DNA of 64,000 nt from Thermomicrobiales bacterium (GCA_023957115.1 JAMLHN010000003.1:64927-128926), one strand, 5' to 3'. Positions 53,884-63,393 are shown, counted from the stretch's first letter. Notes: generated by a model not told the origin, from the sequence alone. Program-made: numbers and translations.

Positions 53884-54813
53884 TCAGGAAAGCGACTGGA
53901 CGGCGACGCGCTCCGCGGCGTCGGATTGGCGTGTGGGGGTGGGGGATGCTTCGAGCCCGAGAGCGAGCCGGGCGGACAGCTCATCGACAATGGAACGATA
54001 GGCGGCGGCGCCGCGAGACGCGGCGTCGTACTCGGCAATCGACTGGCCGAAGCTGGGGGCCTCCGCCAATCGAACCGAGCGCGGAACGACGGTGGCAAAG
54101 GTGCGTTGCGGGAAATAGCGCCGGACCTCGTCGACCACCTGCGCCGAGAGACGAGTGCGCGCGTCGTACATGGTCATCAATACGCCAGTGAGATCGAGCT
54201 CAGGGTTGAGCTGCTTCTTGACCAGATCGATCGTGCCGATCAGTTGGCCCAGCCCTTCGAGGGCCAGGTATTCGCATTGGATCGGTACGATCACGTGCTG
54301 GGCCGCGCAGAGCGCATTGACCGTGAGAAACCCCAGCGAGGGGGGAGAATCGATGACGACCATATCGAATCGATCGCCGGTCTGCGTTAGGGCCTTGCGC
54401 AACCGCACCGCGCGATCGGCGAATTCGATCAGATCCACCTCGGCCCCGGCAAGCGCGCTATTGGCCGGGAGCAGATCGAGCGATGGACGAATTTGAGGAA
54501 TCAGCACCTCGTCCAGGGTCGCTCGCTCGATGAGCACGTCATAGATCGTCAGATCGAGATTGCGTTTGTCGAGCCCGAGCGACGAGGATGCATTGCCCTG
54601 CGGATCGACATCAACGAGCAGCACACGCGCGCCGCGGCGCGCCAGCTCCACGGAGATGTTGACCGCCGACGTGGTCTTGCCAACGCCGCCTTTCTGATTT
54701 GCAAGCGCAATCGTTCGGGGAGGGGTTCCGGGTTGGGGTTGGGTCGTTGCTGAATCCAAGAACGCTCCGAACAGGGTGGAGATCAACGTCGCGATGTCTC
54801 CAGCATCGGACAT
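53884..54813 (-). CDS. ParA/Soj family ATPase, without adjacent parB
   Basis: 309 residues with deviant Walker A ANQKGGVGKTTSAVNIS, Walker A' DVDPQGNASSSLGL and Walker B VVIDSPPSLGFLTVNAL, as in Soj. It carries N- and C-terminal extensions (TTQPQPGTPP, and a Pro/Thr-rich tail). ParA ATPases partition chromosomes, plasmids or other cargo on the nucleoid. No parB lies within the window; guaB follows and an L,D-transpeptidase precedes it. It could be a chromosomal Soj or an orphan positioning ATPase. Confidence 0.9.
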   Translation of the reverse strand: MSDAGDIATLISTLFGAFLDSATTQPQPGTPPRTIALANQKGGVGKTTSAVNISVELARRGARVLLVDVDPQGNASSSLGLDKRNLDLTIYDVLIERATLDEVLIPQIRPSLDLLPANSALAGAEVDLIEFADRAVRLRKALTQTGDRFDMVVIDSPPSLGFLTVNALCAAQHVIVPIQCEYLALEGLGQLIGTIDLVKKQLNPELDLTGVLMTMYDARTRLSAQVVDEVRRYFPQRTFATVVPRSVRLAEAPSFGQSIAEYDAASRGAAAYRSIVDELSARLALGLEASPTPTRQSDAAERVAVQSLS

Positions 54814-54945
54814 CGCTCACCGTCGAGCGTGTTAATCGAACGATGGTAGCACCAGACGAAGGCGGCAACAATACCGCCCTCGTCATTTTTGCGAAGAATC
54901 ATGTCCGTTGGGCCTGGATGTGCTTACAACGAAGCCGATCATCCA

Positions 54946-54999
54946 CGGTCCTGGGTCTGGCGGAGATCGGTGGGGCTACTCAGGCCCCAAGACTCAGGA
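54946..54999. repeat. Heptad-type repeat
   Basis: GGTCCTGGGTCTGGCGGAG, then ACTCAGGCCCCAAGACTCAG, 7-bp-spaced variants in the gap between the ParA gene and the transpeptidase stop. Confidence 0.5.
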
Positions 55000-55005
55000 T
55001 CTTCG

Positions 55006-56250
55006 TCATGCGTGTACCCAGACCATCGTCCCCAAGGGGGCCCAATTGAAGAGGAACGTCGCGAAGTCGAGCGGCAGATTGACGCAGCCGTGGCTCATCC
55101 GATACCCGAAGTTGCTGTGCCAATAGGCGCCATGAAACGCTTCGGCGTCATAGTTGAAATACATCACATGCGGAACGTCTTTGACTGCATACGGAATGCC
55201 GCCGCTGTTGTCTTCGGCCTCGCCAAGGGCGATCACCTGACCGTTGGCATCGGTGATCCCGGCCATATCCGTCTTTTCGAGCTTGTACCGGACATGGAAC
55301 ACGCCCTGCTCGGTGTGATTCGGTTCGATACCGGTGCTGACCAGAGAAGTGGAGATCAGCGTGTCCCCCTGGTAGGCATAGAGCCGTTGCTCCGAGAGGT
55401 TGACTTCGATCCACCGTTTCCCTGGAGTGGCCATATCGCCCATCGGGTTGGGATTGCCAATCTGATAGAAGAGCGATTCGTCGAAGACGGGCAGCCCGCT
55501 GCCGTCGACCGGGGAGGTATCGATACCAACCTCGGCGGCCATTTCGTTCCCCAGTGGGGCGAGCTTGAGAGCGCCGGCGTTGTCCTGCATCAGGATGCCG
55601 CCCTGAAAATACTGGACCAGCAGGCCGCGGTCGCGCAGTGGCTGGCTGATCGGATTGCCGAGGTAGTACGGTCCCTCATTCGCCTGATACCAGCGATAGA
55701 ACTCGCCCGATATGGTGTTCCCGGTGTTCTCATTCCAGACGCCGCCTTCGCTGATCGCGCGGGTGGCGGTTGCTCCATCCGGCGCGACGCCTTTCCAGGA
55801 CGAGGTGCGGCGGTCGCCACCACCACCGCCCCGGCGACCGTCCGCGCGGAAATCATCCAGACGATCGTCGAGCGCTTGGGTGCCCAGGTTCATCAGCGTC
55901 ACCGACGGCAGGTCAGTCCAGATCAGCTCGAGTCGGAACTGAAAGACCCCGTTTTCGAATGCCTGACTATAGAGCCCATCGGCCGAGGCGAACGGTTCTG
56001 AAATGGGGTTGCCGTACACGTGCTCGCCACCGGTGGCACGCCAGTAATCGAGGAAATATCCCCGCAGCGTGTGCCCCGTTTCGGGAACGAAGACCTGGAA
56101 TGCAGCCTGTCCGAGATCGGGAGGGAGCTCGGCATTCGACAGGTCGTTTGTGGTGGCGTTAGCCGAAACGGGTTCGACGGTAGGAACGATCGCGCTCCCC
56201 AGCATCGAGAGCATCAACGCGAAGGCGGCCACCGCGAGCAGTCGCTTCAT
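55006..56250 (-). CDS. Exported L,D-transpeptidase (YkuD)
   Basis: About 414 residues. A signal peptide (residues about 3-30, LLAVAAFALMLSMLGSAIV) leads to two repeat-like segments, YWRATGGEHVYGNPISEPF and GEFYRWYQANEGPYYLGNPI, each followed by a YSQAFENG/VQYFQGG strand. These resemble the GFPIS-type surface repeats common in Chloroflexota. The catalytic YkuD domain begins near residue 290 (RWIEVNLSEQRLYAYQGD) and has FHGAYWHSNFG and the active-site SHGCVNL. It would cross-link peptidoglycan outside the membrane. The start at 56250 is the signal-peptide Met. Confidence 0.93.
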   Translation of the reverse strand: MKRLLAVAAFALMLSMLGSAIVPTVEPVSANATTNDLSNAELPPDLGQAAFQVFVPETGHTLRGYFLDYWRATGGEHVYGNPISEPFASADGLYSQAFENGVFQFRLELIWTDLPSVTLMNLGTQALDDRLDDFRADGRRGGGGGDRRTSSWKGVAPDGATATRAISEGGVWNENTGNTISGEFYRWYQANEGPYYLGNPISQPLRDRGLLVQYFQGGILMQDNAGALKLAPLGNEMAAEVGIDTSPVDGSGLPVFDESLFYQIGNPNPMGDMATPGKRWIEVNLSEQRLYAYQGDTLISTSLVSTGIEPNHTEQGVFHVRYKLEKTDMAGITDANGQVIALGEAEDNSGGIPYAVKDVPHVMYFNYDAEAFHGAYWHSNFGYRMSHGCVNLPLDFATFLFNWAPLGTMVWVHA

Positions 56251-56432
56251 TGTGAATCCTTTTGGTCTCATCGAATCCCTGTACCGGAAGCAACACGCAC
56301 GAAGAAACGGGAGATTTTCGTATTCTCCGCGCCCTGTGAACGGCGCGGTGAGGAGTTACTTCCCTTTGGTAAGAAAGGCTAGCATGCCTGCCCTGGGGTG
56401 ACTACGCGTTCTGCGGAAAACCCGTACGTACA

Positions 56433-57278
56433 CTAGCCGCGGATGGCATTGATCTGGTCGCGCAAGGTGCGGGCTGCGGTTGCCGAGGCGCGCGCGAAGT
56501 CCTTCTCCGCCGAGGCGAAGGTGATGCTCCGGGATGAATTGATGAGGAGACCGCGTCCCTGGCCGTCGATGCCGGCCTCGACGGCAGCGGCCAGATCTCC
56601 GGCCTGCGATCCGATCCCCGGCACCAGAATGAGCAGGTCGGGCACGGCCTCGCGGACGACGATCAACTCGGCGGGGTAGGTCGCGCCAACCACCAGCCCG
56701 AGCGACGCCGCCGAGGCGGCATTCCACGCGGCAACCTTTCGGGCAATCTCCACGAACAGGGGTTGCCCGTTTTCGAGCGTGAGATTCTGAATCTCGCCAC
56801 TTCCGGGGTTGCTCGTCTTACAAAGAAGGAAGGCGCCTTTGCCGGCTCGGTCGAAGATGGGTTGCAGGCATTCGCTTCCCATATATGGGTTGACAGTGAT
56901 GGCATCGAAATCCGCCTCATCGAGATAGGCGCGGGCGTACGGTTCCATCGTGGTCGAGATGTCGCCGATCTTGCAGTCGAGAATCGCCGGCGTCGTGGAG
57001 GGAATGAGCTCCCGCGTCCGGAGCAGCGCCTCATATCCGGCCGGCCCGTACTGCATGTACATTGCCAGCTGGGGCTTGTACGCGGCTGCGAATTCGACGG
57101 TCGACTCGATGATCTGCTTGTTGAACTCGAAAATCGCGTCCCCGGCCGAGCGGCCGCGCGTGATCGTATCGGGCATACGAGCGAGGTCTGGATCGAGCCC
57201 GACGCAGACCAGCGAATCACGATCTTCGCTCGACTGTTCGACTGATTCGAGGAAGCGTTTGGGAGCGGTTATCGTCAT
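56433..57278 (-). CDS. pyrF: Orotidine-5'-phosphate decarboxylase, type 2
   Basis: Last step of UMP synthesis. About 281 residues: SLVCVGLDPDLARMP, FNKQIIESTVEFAAAYKPQL, catalytic LDCKIGDISTTM with the Lys/Asp set, VNPYMGSECLQPIF and VPGIGSQAGDL near the phosphate site. Length and motifs are of the longer, mycobacterial/type 2 group. The start at 57278 has GGAGC upstream. No other pyr genes are adjacent. Confidence 0.95.
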   Translation of the reverse strand: MTITAPKRFLESVEQSSEDRDSLVCVGLDPDLARMPDTITRGRSAGDAIFEFNKQIIESTVEFAAAYKPQLAMYMQYGPAGYEALLRTRELIPSTTPAILDCKIGDISTTMEPYARAYLDEADFDAITVNPYMGSECLQPIFDRAGKGAFLLCKTSNPGSGEIQNLTLENGQPLFVEIARKVAAWNAASAASLGLVVGATYPAELIVVREAVPDLLILVPGIGSQAGDLAAAVEAGIDGQGRGLLINSSRSITFASAEKDFARASATAARTLRDQINAIRG

Positions 57279-57357
57279 GCTGGCTCCGTTTGCGTTCAAT
57301 TCAAACCCTCCCTTGGGCGGACCCACGTTCGATTCGATGATAGCGTACAAAATGCAC

Positions 57358-57385
57358 TTGAGCAGCGAAATTGCTGTGCTACACT
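57358..57385 (+). promoter_or_regulatory. Possible promoter of threonine dehydratase gene
   Basis: TTGAGC, 16 bp, TACACT in the gap between divergent pyrF and the dehydratase gene. It leaves a leader of about 175 nt; no T-box or attenuator signature was seen in that leader. Confidence 0.4.
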
Positions 57386-57561
57386 GGCCGAACCCGAAGG
57401 GCTCGGTTGGCACTGCTGGCTGAGGCGGAGAGCAAGGCCAACCGTCCATCTGCTCTTTGGCCGCCGGAGACACACGAGCCCAGTATGCACCCCAGCATAG
57501 TATTGGCGATCGGCGACATAAACAATTGCCTGGAGCCAGCAGAGACCGGTCGGAGGGAAGG

Positions 57562-58587
57562 ATGACGGGTATCGCCGCGACGGACGATCCGAAAGCGACG
57601 ATCGATGGCGCGGAGCTCGCGCCGCCCACGCTTCAGGACGTGTTTCTGGCGCGGAATGTTGTCGACCGGTACCTCGAACCGACACCACTCCTCTATTCCG
57701 AGGCGTTGTCACAGAAGCTCGGGTTCGATCTCTGGTTGAAATGCGAGAATCTTCAGCCGATTGGCGCCTTCAAGATACGGGGCGGCATCTATCTCATCAG
57801 CAAGCTCCCCGAGGCTCAGAAAGCGCGCGGCGTGGTCTCGGCCTCGACCGGCAATCATGGCCAGTCGATCGCCTACGCGGCTCGGTTGTTCGGAACGCGC
57901 GCGGTGATCTGCGTGCCGGAGCAGGCGAACCCAATCAAAGTTGCCTCCATGGAGCGGTTGGGAGCCGAAGTGGTCAAGGCGGGACGGGACTTCGATGACG
58001 CCCGCCTGAACGCTGAGCGGCTTCAACGGGACGAAGGACTTTCGTACATCCATTCCGCCAACGAGCCTGATCTGATCGCCGGAGTGGGCACCTATTCCCT
58101 GGAAATCATCGAGAAGGTTCCCGATCTGGATGCGTTGGTCGTTCCTATTGGCGCGGGGAGCGGGGCCTGTGGCGCGGTGATTGCGGCGAAGGGTGTCAGC
58201 CCGAGCCTGCGGGTGATCGGCGCGCAGGCCGCAGGCGCGCCCGCGTTCCACGACTCCTGGCAGCGGAACGAGCTGCTGTCCTACGAAACCATGGATACCT
58301 TCGCGGAAGGAATGGCGACGCGGCAAGCGTTTTCTCTGCCATTGCGCATATTACGTGAAGGTCTTGATAGTATTGTTTTGATTTCAGATTCGGATTTGCG
58401 CCGGTCGATTCTCACGTTGCTCGAACAAGCGAGGGTATTGGCCGAAGGCGCGGGGGCTGCGGCTTTTGCGGCCGCGCACAATTTGAAGGAAGAACTGGCG
58501 GGCAAGAAGGTGGCGGTTGTCGTCTCGGGCGGCAATCTCGAAGCCGGAATGCTGGCACGAGCATTGGACGAGGAGCAGGCCTGGTGA
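57562..58587 (+). CDS. ilvA: Threonine dehydratase/serine-threonine lyase (PLP)
   Basis: Deaminates threonine to 2-oxobutanoate; could be biosynthetic (isoleucine) or catabolic. 341 residues: CENLQPIGAFKIRGG with the PLP Lys, SASTGNHGQSIAYAARLFG, VPIGAGSGACGAVIAA (phosphate-binding Gly loop) and VVVSGGNLEAGML. There is no C-terminal ACT domain, so feedback control of the long IlvA type is unlikely. GGAGGG lies before the ATG. The TGA overlaps the TPR gene start. Confidence 0.9.
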   Translation: MTGIAATDDPKATIDGAELAPPTLQDVFLARNVVDRYLEPTPLLYSEALSQKLGFDLWLKCENLQPIGAFKIRGGIYLISKLPEAQKARGVVSASTGNHGQSIAYAARLFGTRAVICVPEQANPIKVASMERLGAEVVKAGRDFDDARLNAERLQRDEGLSYIHSANEPDLIAGVGTYSLEIIEKVPDLDALVVPIGAGSGACGAVIAAKGVSPSLRVIGAQAAGAPAFHDSWQRNELLSYETMDTFAEGMATRQAFSLPLRILREGLDSIVLISDSDLRRSILTLLEQARVLAEGAGAAAFAAAHNLKEELAGKKVAVVVSGGNLEAGMLARALDEEQAW

Positions 58588-60725
58588 CACGGATCGGAAA
58601 GCTGATCGGAGGCCGATCGAGGGGTGAAGGGAACTGCGAGGCGATCTTCCAGATTGCCCGCGAGGTTGTCGAGCGCCGCCGGTCGATGCAGGGCGCCCTG
58701 AACGAGGTTCGCCACCCCGCCATTCTGGACAATCTTTCCGACGAAGACTTCCGTCTGCTGGACGAAGCGATCGTGGAAAGTGCACCTGAGTATCCCGAAT
58801 ACGCAATGGTGCTGGCCCGATTGACCCACGCCGCCGCGCGCGCGAAGGGATTCGATCGCCAGATCGTCGATTCTGCCCTGCGGCTCGATTCATTCCTGCC
58901 GGCGGACGATCCCAGCCGGGAGCGCGAGCAGCTGCTGCGCGACGCGTACACCATTGCGCAACGTGCCGGATATGCGCGTGGTGGGCGCGCGACCCTTTCC
59001 CGGCTCGGCGTGCGTGCGCTGGATGCCGACGAGTTCGATCGGGCCCGGGCGATTTTTCAGCAGCAGATGGATATCGGCGACGAATCGACCGACACGATCG
59101 CGGAGGTCGATTCCGCCCTGATGCTGGGTGACATCCTGCGCCGGGAGGGCGATGTCGCCGGGGCTCAGACCTATTACCGGCGTGCGGCCCGCTCTGCGGC
59201 CCGGATCGAATACCACCGGGGCGTTGCCGAAGCGCTCGACCGGCAAATCGAGCTCATGGATGGGCGCACCGATGCCGAAACGGCCATTCAGCTGCAACGG
59301 GAAGCGCTCGATGCCGCGATGCTGACTCCGGATCTCGGACTGCAATCGCGGTTGACGCTGGCACTGGCCGAGACACTGGCCCAGGCGGGCCGGGTCGACG
59401 AAGTCATCGAACAGCTGGAGCATGGCGTCGATATCGCGCGCGAAATCGGCGATCTCTCGGTCGAGGCCGAATGCCTGCAGGCGCTGGTCGAGGCCTATCG
59501 CAACCAGGGCAATCTGATTGGCGTTGCCAAGCGCCAGACCGATCTCTTGTTGCTGGAAGAACGTATGGGGAATCGCCCGGTGGCCGCTCGGTGGGGCGTG
59601 CGTTTGGGCGCGACGCTGATGGAGCTGAACAAACCGCAGCGTGCCGTCGAGGCCTATAGCCGGGCGCAGCAGCTCGCTCGCTCGCTCAACGACCCGATGC
59701 TCGACCAGCGGATTCTGGGTGGCTTGGGCGTTGCGTATACCCAGCTCGAACGACCGGCCGAAGCGCTCGAATATTTGATGGAAGCCAACGAGATCGCCAA
59801 GGAAATGGGCGATCTACCGAAGCAGGCCGAATGGCTGGCCAGCATCGGACAGGCGCTCTCCACCTTCGATCAGCCGAAGGACGCGATCGCCGCGCTGGGT
59901 GAGAGCCTCGCCATTGCGCGCCGGATCGACGACGTCCCCATGCAGATCGACCTGCTCACCCTCATGGGTGAGATCTTCGATGCAGCCGGCCAGCTTCCGC
60001 GGTCGCGGGAATGTTTCCATCGCGCGCTCGACCTGGCCCGGCGGATGGGCGATAAAGACCGGCAGATTCGCCTCAACAGCTCGTTGGGAAGTGTCGCGCT
60101 GCGGGCGCAGCAGCACGCCCAGGCGAATGCCCTCTACAGCCAGGCGTTTCAACTGGCAACCGAAACCGGCAACCGGGTCGAAGGGGCAAAACTCCAGGGA
60201 CGGCTCGGCAAGGTGGCGCAGCAACAGCGCGACTGGCCAAAGGCGCTCGAGCACTACTATTCCGCAGTCGACCTGGCCGAGTCGATCGACAAGCCGCGGT
60301 TGACCAATCAACTGCTGGTCCATCTTGCGGCAGCGCAACATGCGGTTGGCGATCCGGCGGCGGCCGGTACCTATCGACGCGCGTTGACGCTTTCGCAACA
60401 GGTCGGAGATGTCTATCGCGAGGCGGTGGTCCGATTGAATCTGGGTATGCTGCTGAGTGCGGACGGGCACCGCAATGAGGGACTCGATCAGCTCTACCGG
60501 GCGGCCGATCTGGTGGCTGATATGGGCCCGGCTGGCAGCGATTTGGCCGCGAGTATCGAAGAAGCCATCATGCGGGCGGGGGGCAGCGTGGTTGCTTCCC
60601 CTTCGGACGCCGATGTCTGGGACGATCGCCAATCGGGCTTGAGCCGGGGGTTTCCCCGAGGCTATGAATACCAGCCGTATGAGAACGACCAGTTCTACGG
60701 CGAAGGGAGCCTTCCGCCCCGGTAG
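58584..60725 (+). CDS. Large TPR-repeat protein
   Basis: 713 residues, almost wholly alpha-helical, with about ten tetratricopeptide units, such as RAVEAYSRAQQLARSLNDPM, PAEALEYLMEANEIAKEMGD, DAIAALGESLAIARRIDDVP and RSRECFHRALDLARRMGDKD. No signal peptide or membrane segment; the C-terminus is a disordered Tyr/Gly-rich tail. The GTG start overlaps the dehydratase stop. Repeats of this kind bind other proteins; the partner is unknown and no enzymatic domain was found. Confidence 0.85.
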   Translation: MTRIGKLIGGRSRGEGNCEAIFQIAREVVERRRSMQGALNEVRHPAILDNLSDEDFRLLDEAIVESAPEYPEYAMVLARLTHAAARAKGFDRQIVDSALRLDSFLPADDPSREREQLLRDAYTIAQRAGYARGGRATLSRLGVRALDADEFDRARAIFQQQMDIGDESTDTIAEVDSALMLGDILRREGDVAGAQTYYRRAARSAARIEYHRGVAEALDRQIELMDGRTDAETAIQLQREALDAAMLTPDLGLQSRLTLALAETLAQAGRVDEVIEQLEHGVDIAREIGDLSVEAECLQALVEAYRNQGNLIGVAKRQTDLLLLEERMGNRPVAARWGVRLGATLMELNKPQRAVEAYSRAQQLARSLNDPMLDQRILGGLGVAYTQLERPAEALEYLMEANEIAKEMGDLPKQAEWLASIGQALSTFDQPKDAIAALGESLAIARRIDDVPMQIDLLTLMGEIFDAAGQLPRSRECFHRALDLARRMGDKDRQIRLNSSLGSVALRAQQHAQANALYSQAFQLATETGNRVEGAKLQGRLGKVAQQQRDWPKALEHYYSAVDLAESIDKPRLTNQLLVHLAAAQHAVGDPAAAGTYRRALTLSQQVGDVYREAVVRLNLGMLLSADGHRNEGLDQLYRAADLVADMGPAGSDLAASIEEAIMRAGGSVVASPSDADVWDDRQSGLSRGFPRGYEYQPYENDQFYGEGSLPPR

Positions 60726-60938
60726 GCCATCCGGGAGTATTCATTGTTCCCAACGTTGAAGCGCTGGGCTAGTATCCCTTTTGGTGTGCATGTATGCGAC
60801 AGGGCGGCGTCGTTCGTCCTGACTGCCCAACATCAACATCGGTTGTCCAGACGTATCTGCACGTCGCTCTGATACCCCTTCAGAATCACGTGGATTCCGC
60901 GCCAGGTTGATTCAGGTTCTCCGCGTCCCGAGTCAGGG

Positions 60939-61664
60939 TCAGGCCTTCTGGCTTTGGATCGCCACGTCCCGGGTCACGATTCGCATGCACCACAACGCGG
61001 CGATCGTGATGACGAGGCTGAGGAGGACGGCGATGGCTGTGCTGGGCTCCGGCTCGAAGACAGATCGCACGAATCCGCCGGGCCCTTCGTCCAGCCCCAG
61101 AAGCATGCTGACCAAACCAACCCCGAGAACGCCGAGTGGAATGGCGGCGATGAGCAGAGACTGGCGACCCAGGTAGATTGCCCCAAAAAGCGCCCCAAAT
61201 GCGAACCACGGCAGGATCGTGATGAAGAGCTCCAGTACGAAGTGCGGAGCATCACGAGTCGATCGAGCGAGATGACTGCCTCCGATCGTGTGTTCCCACC
61301 CAGCGATGCGGTAGATCACCGATTCCAGCAACCATCCGGCAAGCCCCAGCAACGCCATTCCAAGCGAGAACGGGATGCTGAAGCGGACGATACGCTGGAA
61401 AAACCGCTTGCGGGTCTCCCCGTACAGCACATAGCGTGGAAAGGTGACAACCATGAGATAGACGCCGATACCGAGCGCATAGGGCGGTGCGACCCCCGTG
61501 ACTGCTTCCGCCCAGAAGCTCTGATCGACATCATCGCTCGATCGGATGTCGTACACAACCGCGATGGCAATGATGACCGCGAAGAGGCCCCCCGCGGTCA
61601 TAGCGGCAAACGCCAGATGGTCGCGCAGCATCAGCTTGGGCGACGGCCAGGTCGAAACGTTCAT
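60939..61664 (-). CDS. Membrane subunit of YtrA-regulated ABC transporter
   Basis: 241 residues with six hydrophobic segments, beginning MLRDHLAFAAMTAGGLFAVIIAIAVV-like helix 1, then ALGIGVYLMVVTFPRYVLYG and LELFITILPWFAFGALFG. No similarity to classical permease motifs was seen, as is common for ABC-2-like partners of YtrA operons. Its ATG overlaps the ATPase stop. Exported substrate unknown; such systems often respond to cell-wall antibiotics. Confidence 0.75.
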   Translation of the reverse strand: MNVSTWPSPKLMLRDHLAFAAMTAGGLFAVIIAIAVVYDIRSSDDVDQSFWAEAVTGVAPPYALGIGVYLMVVTFPRYVLYGETRKRFFQRIVRFSIPFSLGMALLGLAGWLLESVIYRIAGWEHTIGGSHLARSTRDAPHFVLELFITILPWFAFGALFGAIYLGRQSLLIAAIPLGVLGVGLVSMLLGLDEGPGGFVRSVFEPEPSTAIAVLLSLVITIAALWCMRIVTRDVAIQSQKA

Positions 61665-62551
61665 CTCTGTACTGCGACTTCCTGTTCCTGGGTGAGATAG
61701 ACGAAAAGGTCCTGGAGGCCGACCGGTTCGACCTCCAATCCGGCGGTCCGGCCTTCCGTATCGAGCTCAGCAATCCGGTCGGACACGACGACGGCCGATT
61801 TGGTGGAGCCAAGTTGCTGGACACCCCGTTGCTGCTCCCCTCGAAGCACCTCATCGACGGTCCCGGCGTTGCCGGTGAAGCGGCGTGCGCGGGCGCGCAA
61901 GGCATCGGTTTCGCCCTGTACCAGGAGCTTCCCGCTGTCGATGATCAGCGTTTCCTCGAACAGCGGGGCAACTTCATCGATCAGATGGGTCGAGACGATA
62001 ACGGTGCGCTGGAATCGCATGAAGTCAGCCAGCAGTTCCTGGTAGAAGAGGTAACGCGAGGGGGTATCGAGCCCGAGATAGGATTCATCGAACATGGTGA
62101 GCGGCGTGCGGCTGGCCAAGCCAATGACGATGCCCAGCGCGGAGCGTTGTCCGCGCGAGAAGGTATCGATCTTCTGGTCGTCCGGAATCGCGAACTTGCG
62201 CACCAGCTCCCGCGCATAGGGCTCATCCCAGCCGGGACGCATCTGCGCGGCGAATTCGAGGTTGTAGTCGAGTTTTTCGTCCGTATCGAGAACATCGGGC
62301 GATTCACGAATCAGCGCGACCTGCGGAGTCAGAACGTCGTTTTCGAAGAGTTCCTGACCGTCGACCAGCACCCGACCCGACGTCGGCTTGCGGAGTGCCC
62401 CGAGGAGCGAAAGCAGTGTGCTCTTGCCGGCTCCGTTGCGGCCGAGGAGGCCGTAGATCTTCCCGCCATCGAGGTGAACGGTGAGATCGGAGAGCGCCCT
62501 GCGGTCGTCGAACTGCACCGTGACGCGATCGAAATCAACAGAGAGGCTCAT
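61661..62551 (-). CDS. ABC transporter ATP-binding protein (YtrB-like)
   Basis: 296 residues: Walker A GLLGRNGAGKSTLLSLLG, signature TFSRGQRSALGIVIGL (replacing LSGGQ), Walker B TMFDESYLGLD and H-loop VSTHLIDEV. The signature FSRGQR is typical of ABC-2-type ATPases in YtrA-type operons. The start overlaps the gntR stop, and the 3' end overlaps the membrane subunit. Confidence 0.92.
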   Translation of the reverse strand: MSLSVDFDRVTVQFDDRRALSDLTVHLDGGKIYGLLGRNGAGKSTLLSLLGALRKPTSGRVLVDGQELFENDVLTPQVALIRESPDVLDTDEKLDYNLEFAAQMRPGWDEPYARELVRKFAIPDDQKIDTFSRGQRSALGIVIGLASRTPLTMFDESYLGLDTPSRYLFYQELLADFMRFQRTVIVSTHLIDEVAPLFEETLIIDSGKLLVQGETDALRARARRFTGNAGTVDEVLRGEQQRGVQQLGSTKSAVVVSDRIAELDTEGRTAGLEVEPVGLQDLFVYLTQEQEVAVQR

Positions 62552-62916
62552 ATTCCGTCCTCCGGAGATGAAGCCGCGATATAGGCGATCAGGTCGTCCC
62601 GGCTGATGCCGATCGCCTCGGCTTCGCGAAGCATGGGGTCGATCACGTCGGGATAGAAACGCTCGCGATGGCGTGCTTGCAGGTTCTCGCGCGCATCCGC
62701 GGCCACGAAGAGACCGATTCCACGCCGCTTGTAGAGCACACCCTCGTCGACCAGCAGCTGAAATGCCTTGGCGGCCGTGGCCGGATTGATGCGATAGAAG
62801 GCCGCGTATTGATTCGTGGACATCACTTGCTCGTCGGCCGACAGCGTGCCGGTGAGCACATCGGCAGCGATCTGGTCGGCAATTTGTCGATAGATAGGAC
62901 TACGGTCGTCGAACAT
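62548..62916 (-). CDS. GntR family regulator, YtrA subfamily
   Basis: 122 residues: N-terminal winged helix SPIYRQIADQIAADVLTGTL, MSTNQYAAFYRINPATAAKA (recognition helix) and FQLLVDEGVLYKRRGIGLFV, with the short C-terminal dimer helix of the YtrA group instead of an effector domain. It leads the three-gene ABC operon and has a palindromic operator over its promoter, so it probably represses its own operon. Confidence 0.93.
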   Translation of the reverse strand: MFDDRSPIYRQIADQIAADVLTGTLSADEQVMSTNQYAAFYRINPATAAKAFQLLVDEGVLYKRRGIGLFVAADARENLQARHRERFYPDVIDPMLREAEAIGISRDDLIAYIAASSPEDGI

Positions 62917-62935
62917 CGATCACCATCGGATCGTC

Positions 62936-62985
62936 GGTTCATTACTCATGTAACGAACCATAGGACACTGTGCGTAGCGTGTCAA
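62936..62985 (-). promoter_or_regulatory. Promoter and palindromic operator of the gntR-ABC operon
   Basis: Read on the minus strand: TTGACA (62980-62985), 17 bp, TATGGT (62957-62962). Overlapping the -10 is GGTTCNTTAC-N4-GTAANGAACC (62936-62959), an almost perfect 10-bp inverted repeat in line with a YtrA-type dimer site. Binding would block transcription start. Confidence 0.8.
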
Positions 62986-63150
62986 GTCTTCTGGAAAATC
63001 CAATCCTGACTGAATGTCGCGGCTACTCAACCCTTGACGCGTGCGTATACTGAAACTGTCCGCAAGTTCGTCGCCGACGAGCGTCTTCGTTGCAAGAGCG
63101 GACCCAGCGCACAGCAAAGTTGTGCTCCCGATACGGGAGGAGGATGAGAG

Positions 63151-63393
63151 ATGGCATACGTCATCACACAGCCGTGCATTGGCACCAAGGACGCGTCGTG
63201 CGTCGAGGTCTGCCCGGTCGACTGCATTCACTCGACGGATGATGCCGAGCAGTATTTCATCGACCCGGATGAATGCATCGATTGTGGCGTTTGCGCCGAA
63301 GTGTGCCCGGTCGAGGCGATTTTCTTCGAGGACGATGTGCCTGAGCAGTGGCAGGCCTTCATCCTGAAGAACAAAGAGTTCTACGCCAAGTAG
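63151..63393 (+). CDS. Ferredoxin, 7Fe type
   Basis: 80 residues with two cluster motifs. The first, PCIGTKDASCVEVCPVDC, has the C-x7-C-x3-C-P spacing of a [3Fe-4S]/[4Fe-4S] (seven-iron) ferredoxin, and the second, ECIDCGVCAEVCPVEA, is C-x2-C-x2-C-x3-C-P. Length and spacing match the Thermus/FdxA type. It carries electrons in the cytoplasm; the partner is not given by its neighbours. GGAGGAGG precedes the ATG. A TATACT lies at 63046 but lacks a good -35. Confidence 0.95.
   Translation: MAYVITQPCIGTKDASCVEVCPVDCIHSTDDAEQYFIDPDECIDCGVCAEVCPVEAIFFEDDVPEQWQAFILKNKEFYAK

Noticed and set aside
57386..57561. T-box or amino-acid attenuator in the threonine dehydratase leader
   Set aside because: No AGGGTGG-type antiterminator, leader peptide with Thr/Ile runs, or terminator stem with T tract could be found.
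63034..63051. TTGACG followed by TATACT as a ferredoxin promoter
   Set aside because: The two hexamers are only 6 bp apart, so they cannot serve as -35 and -10 of one promoter.
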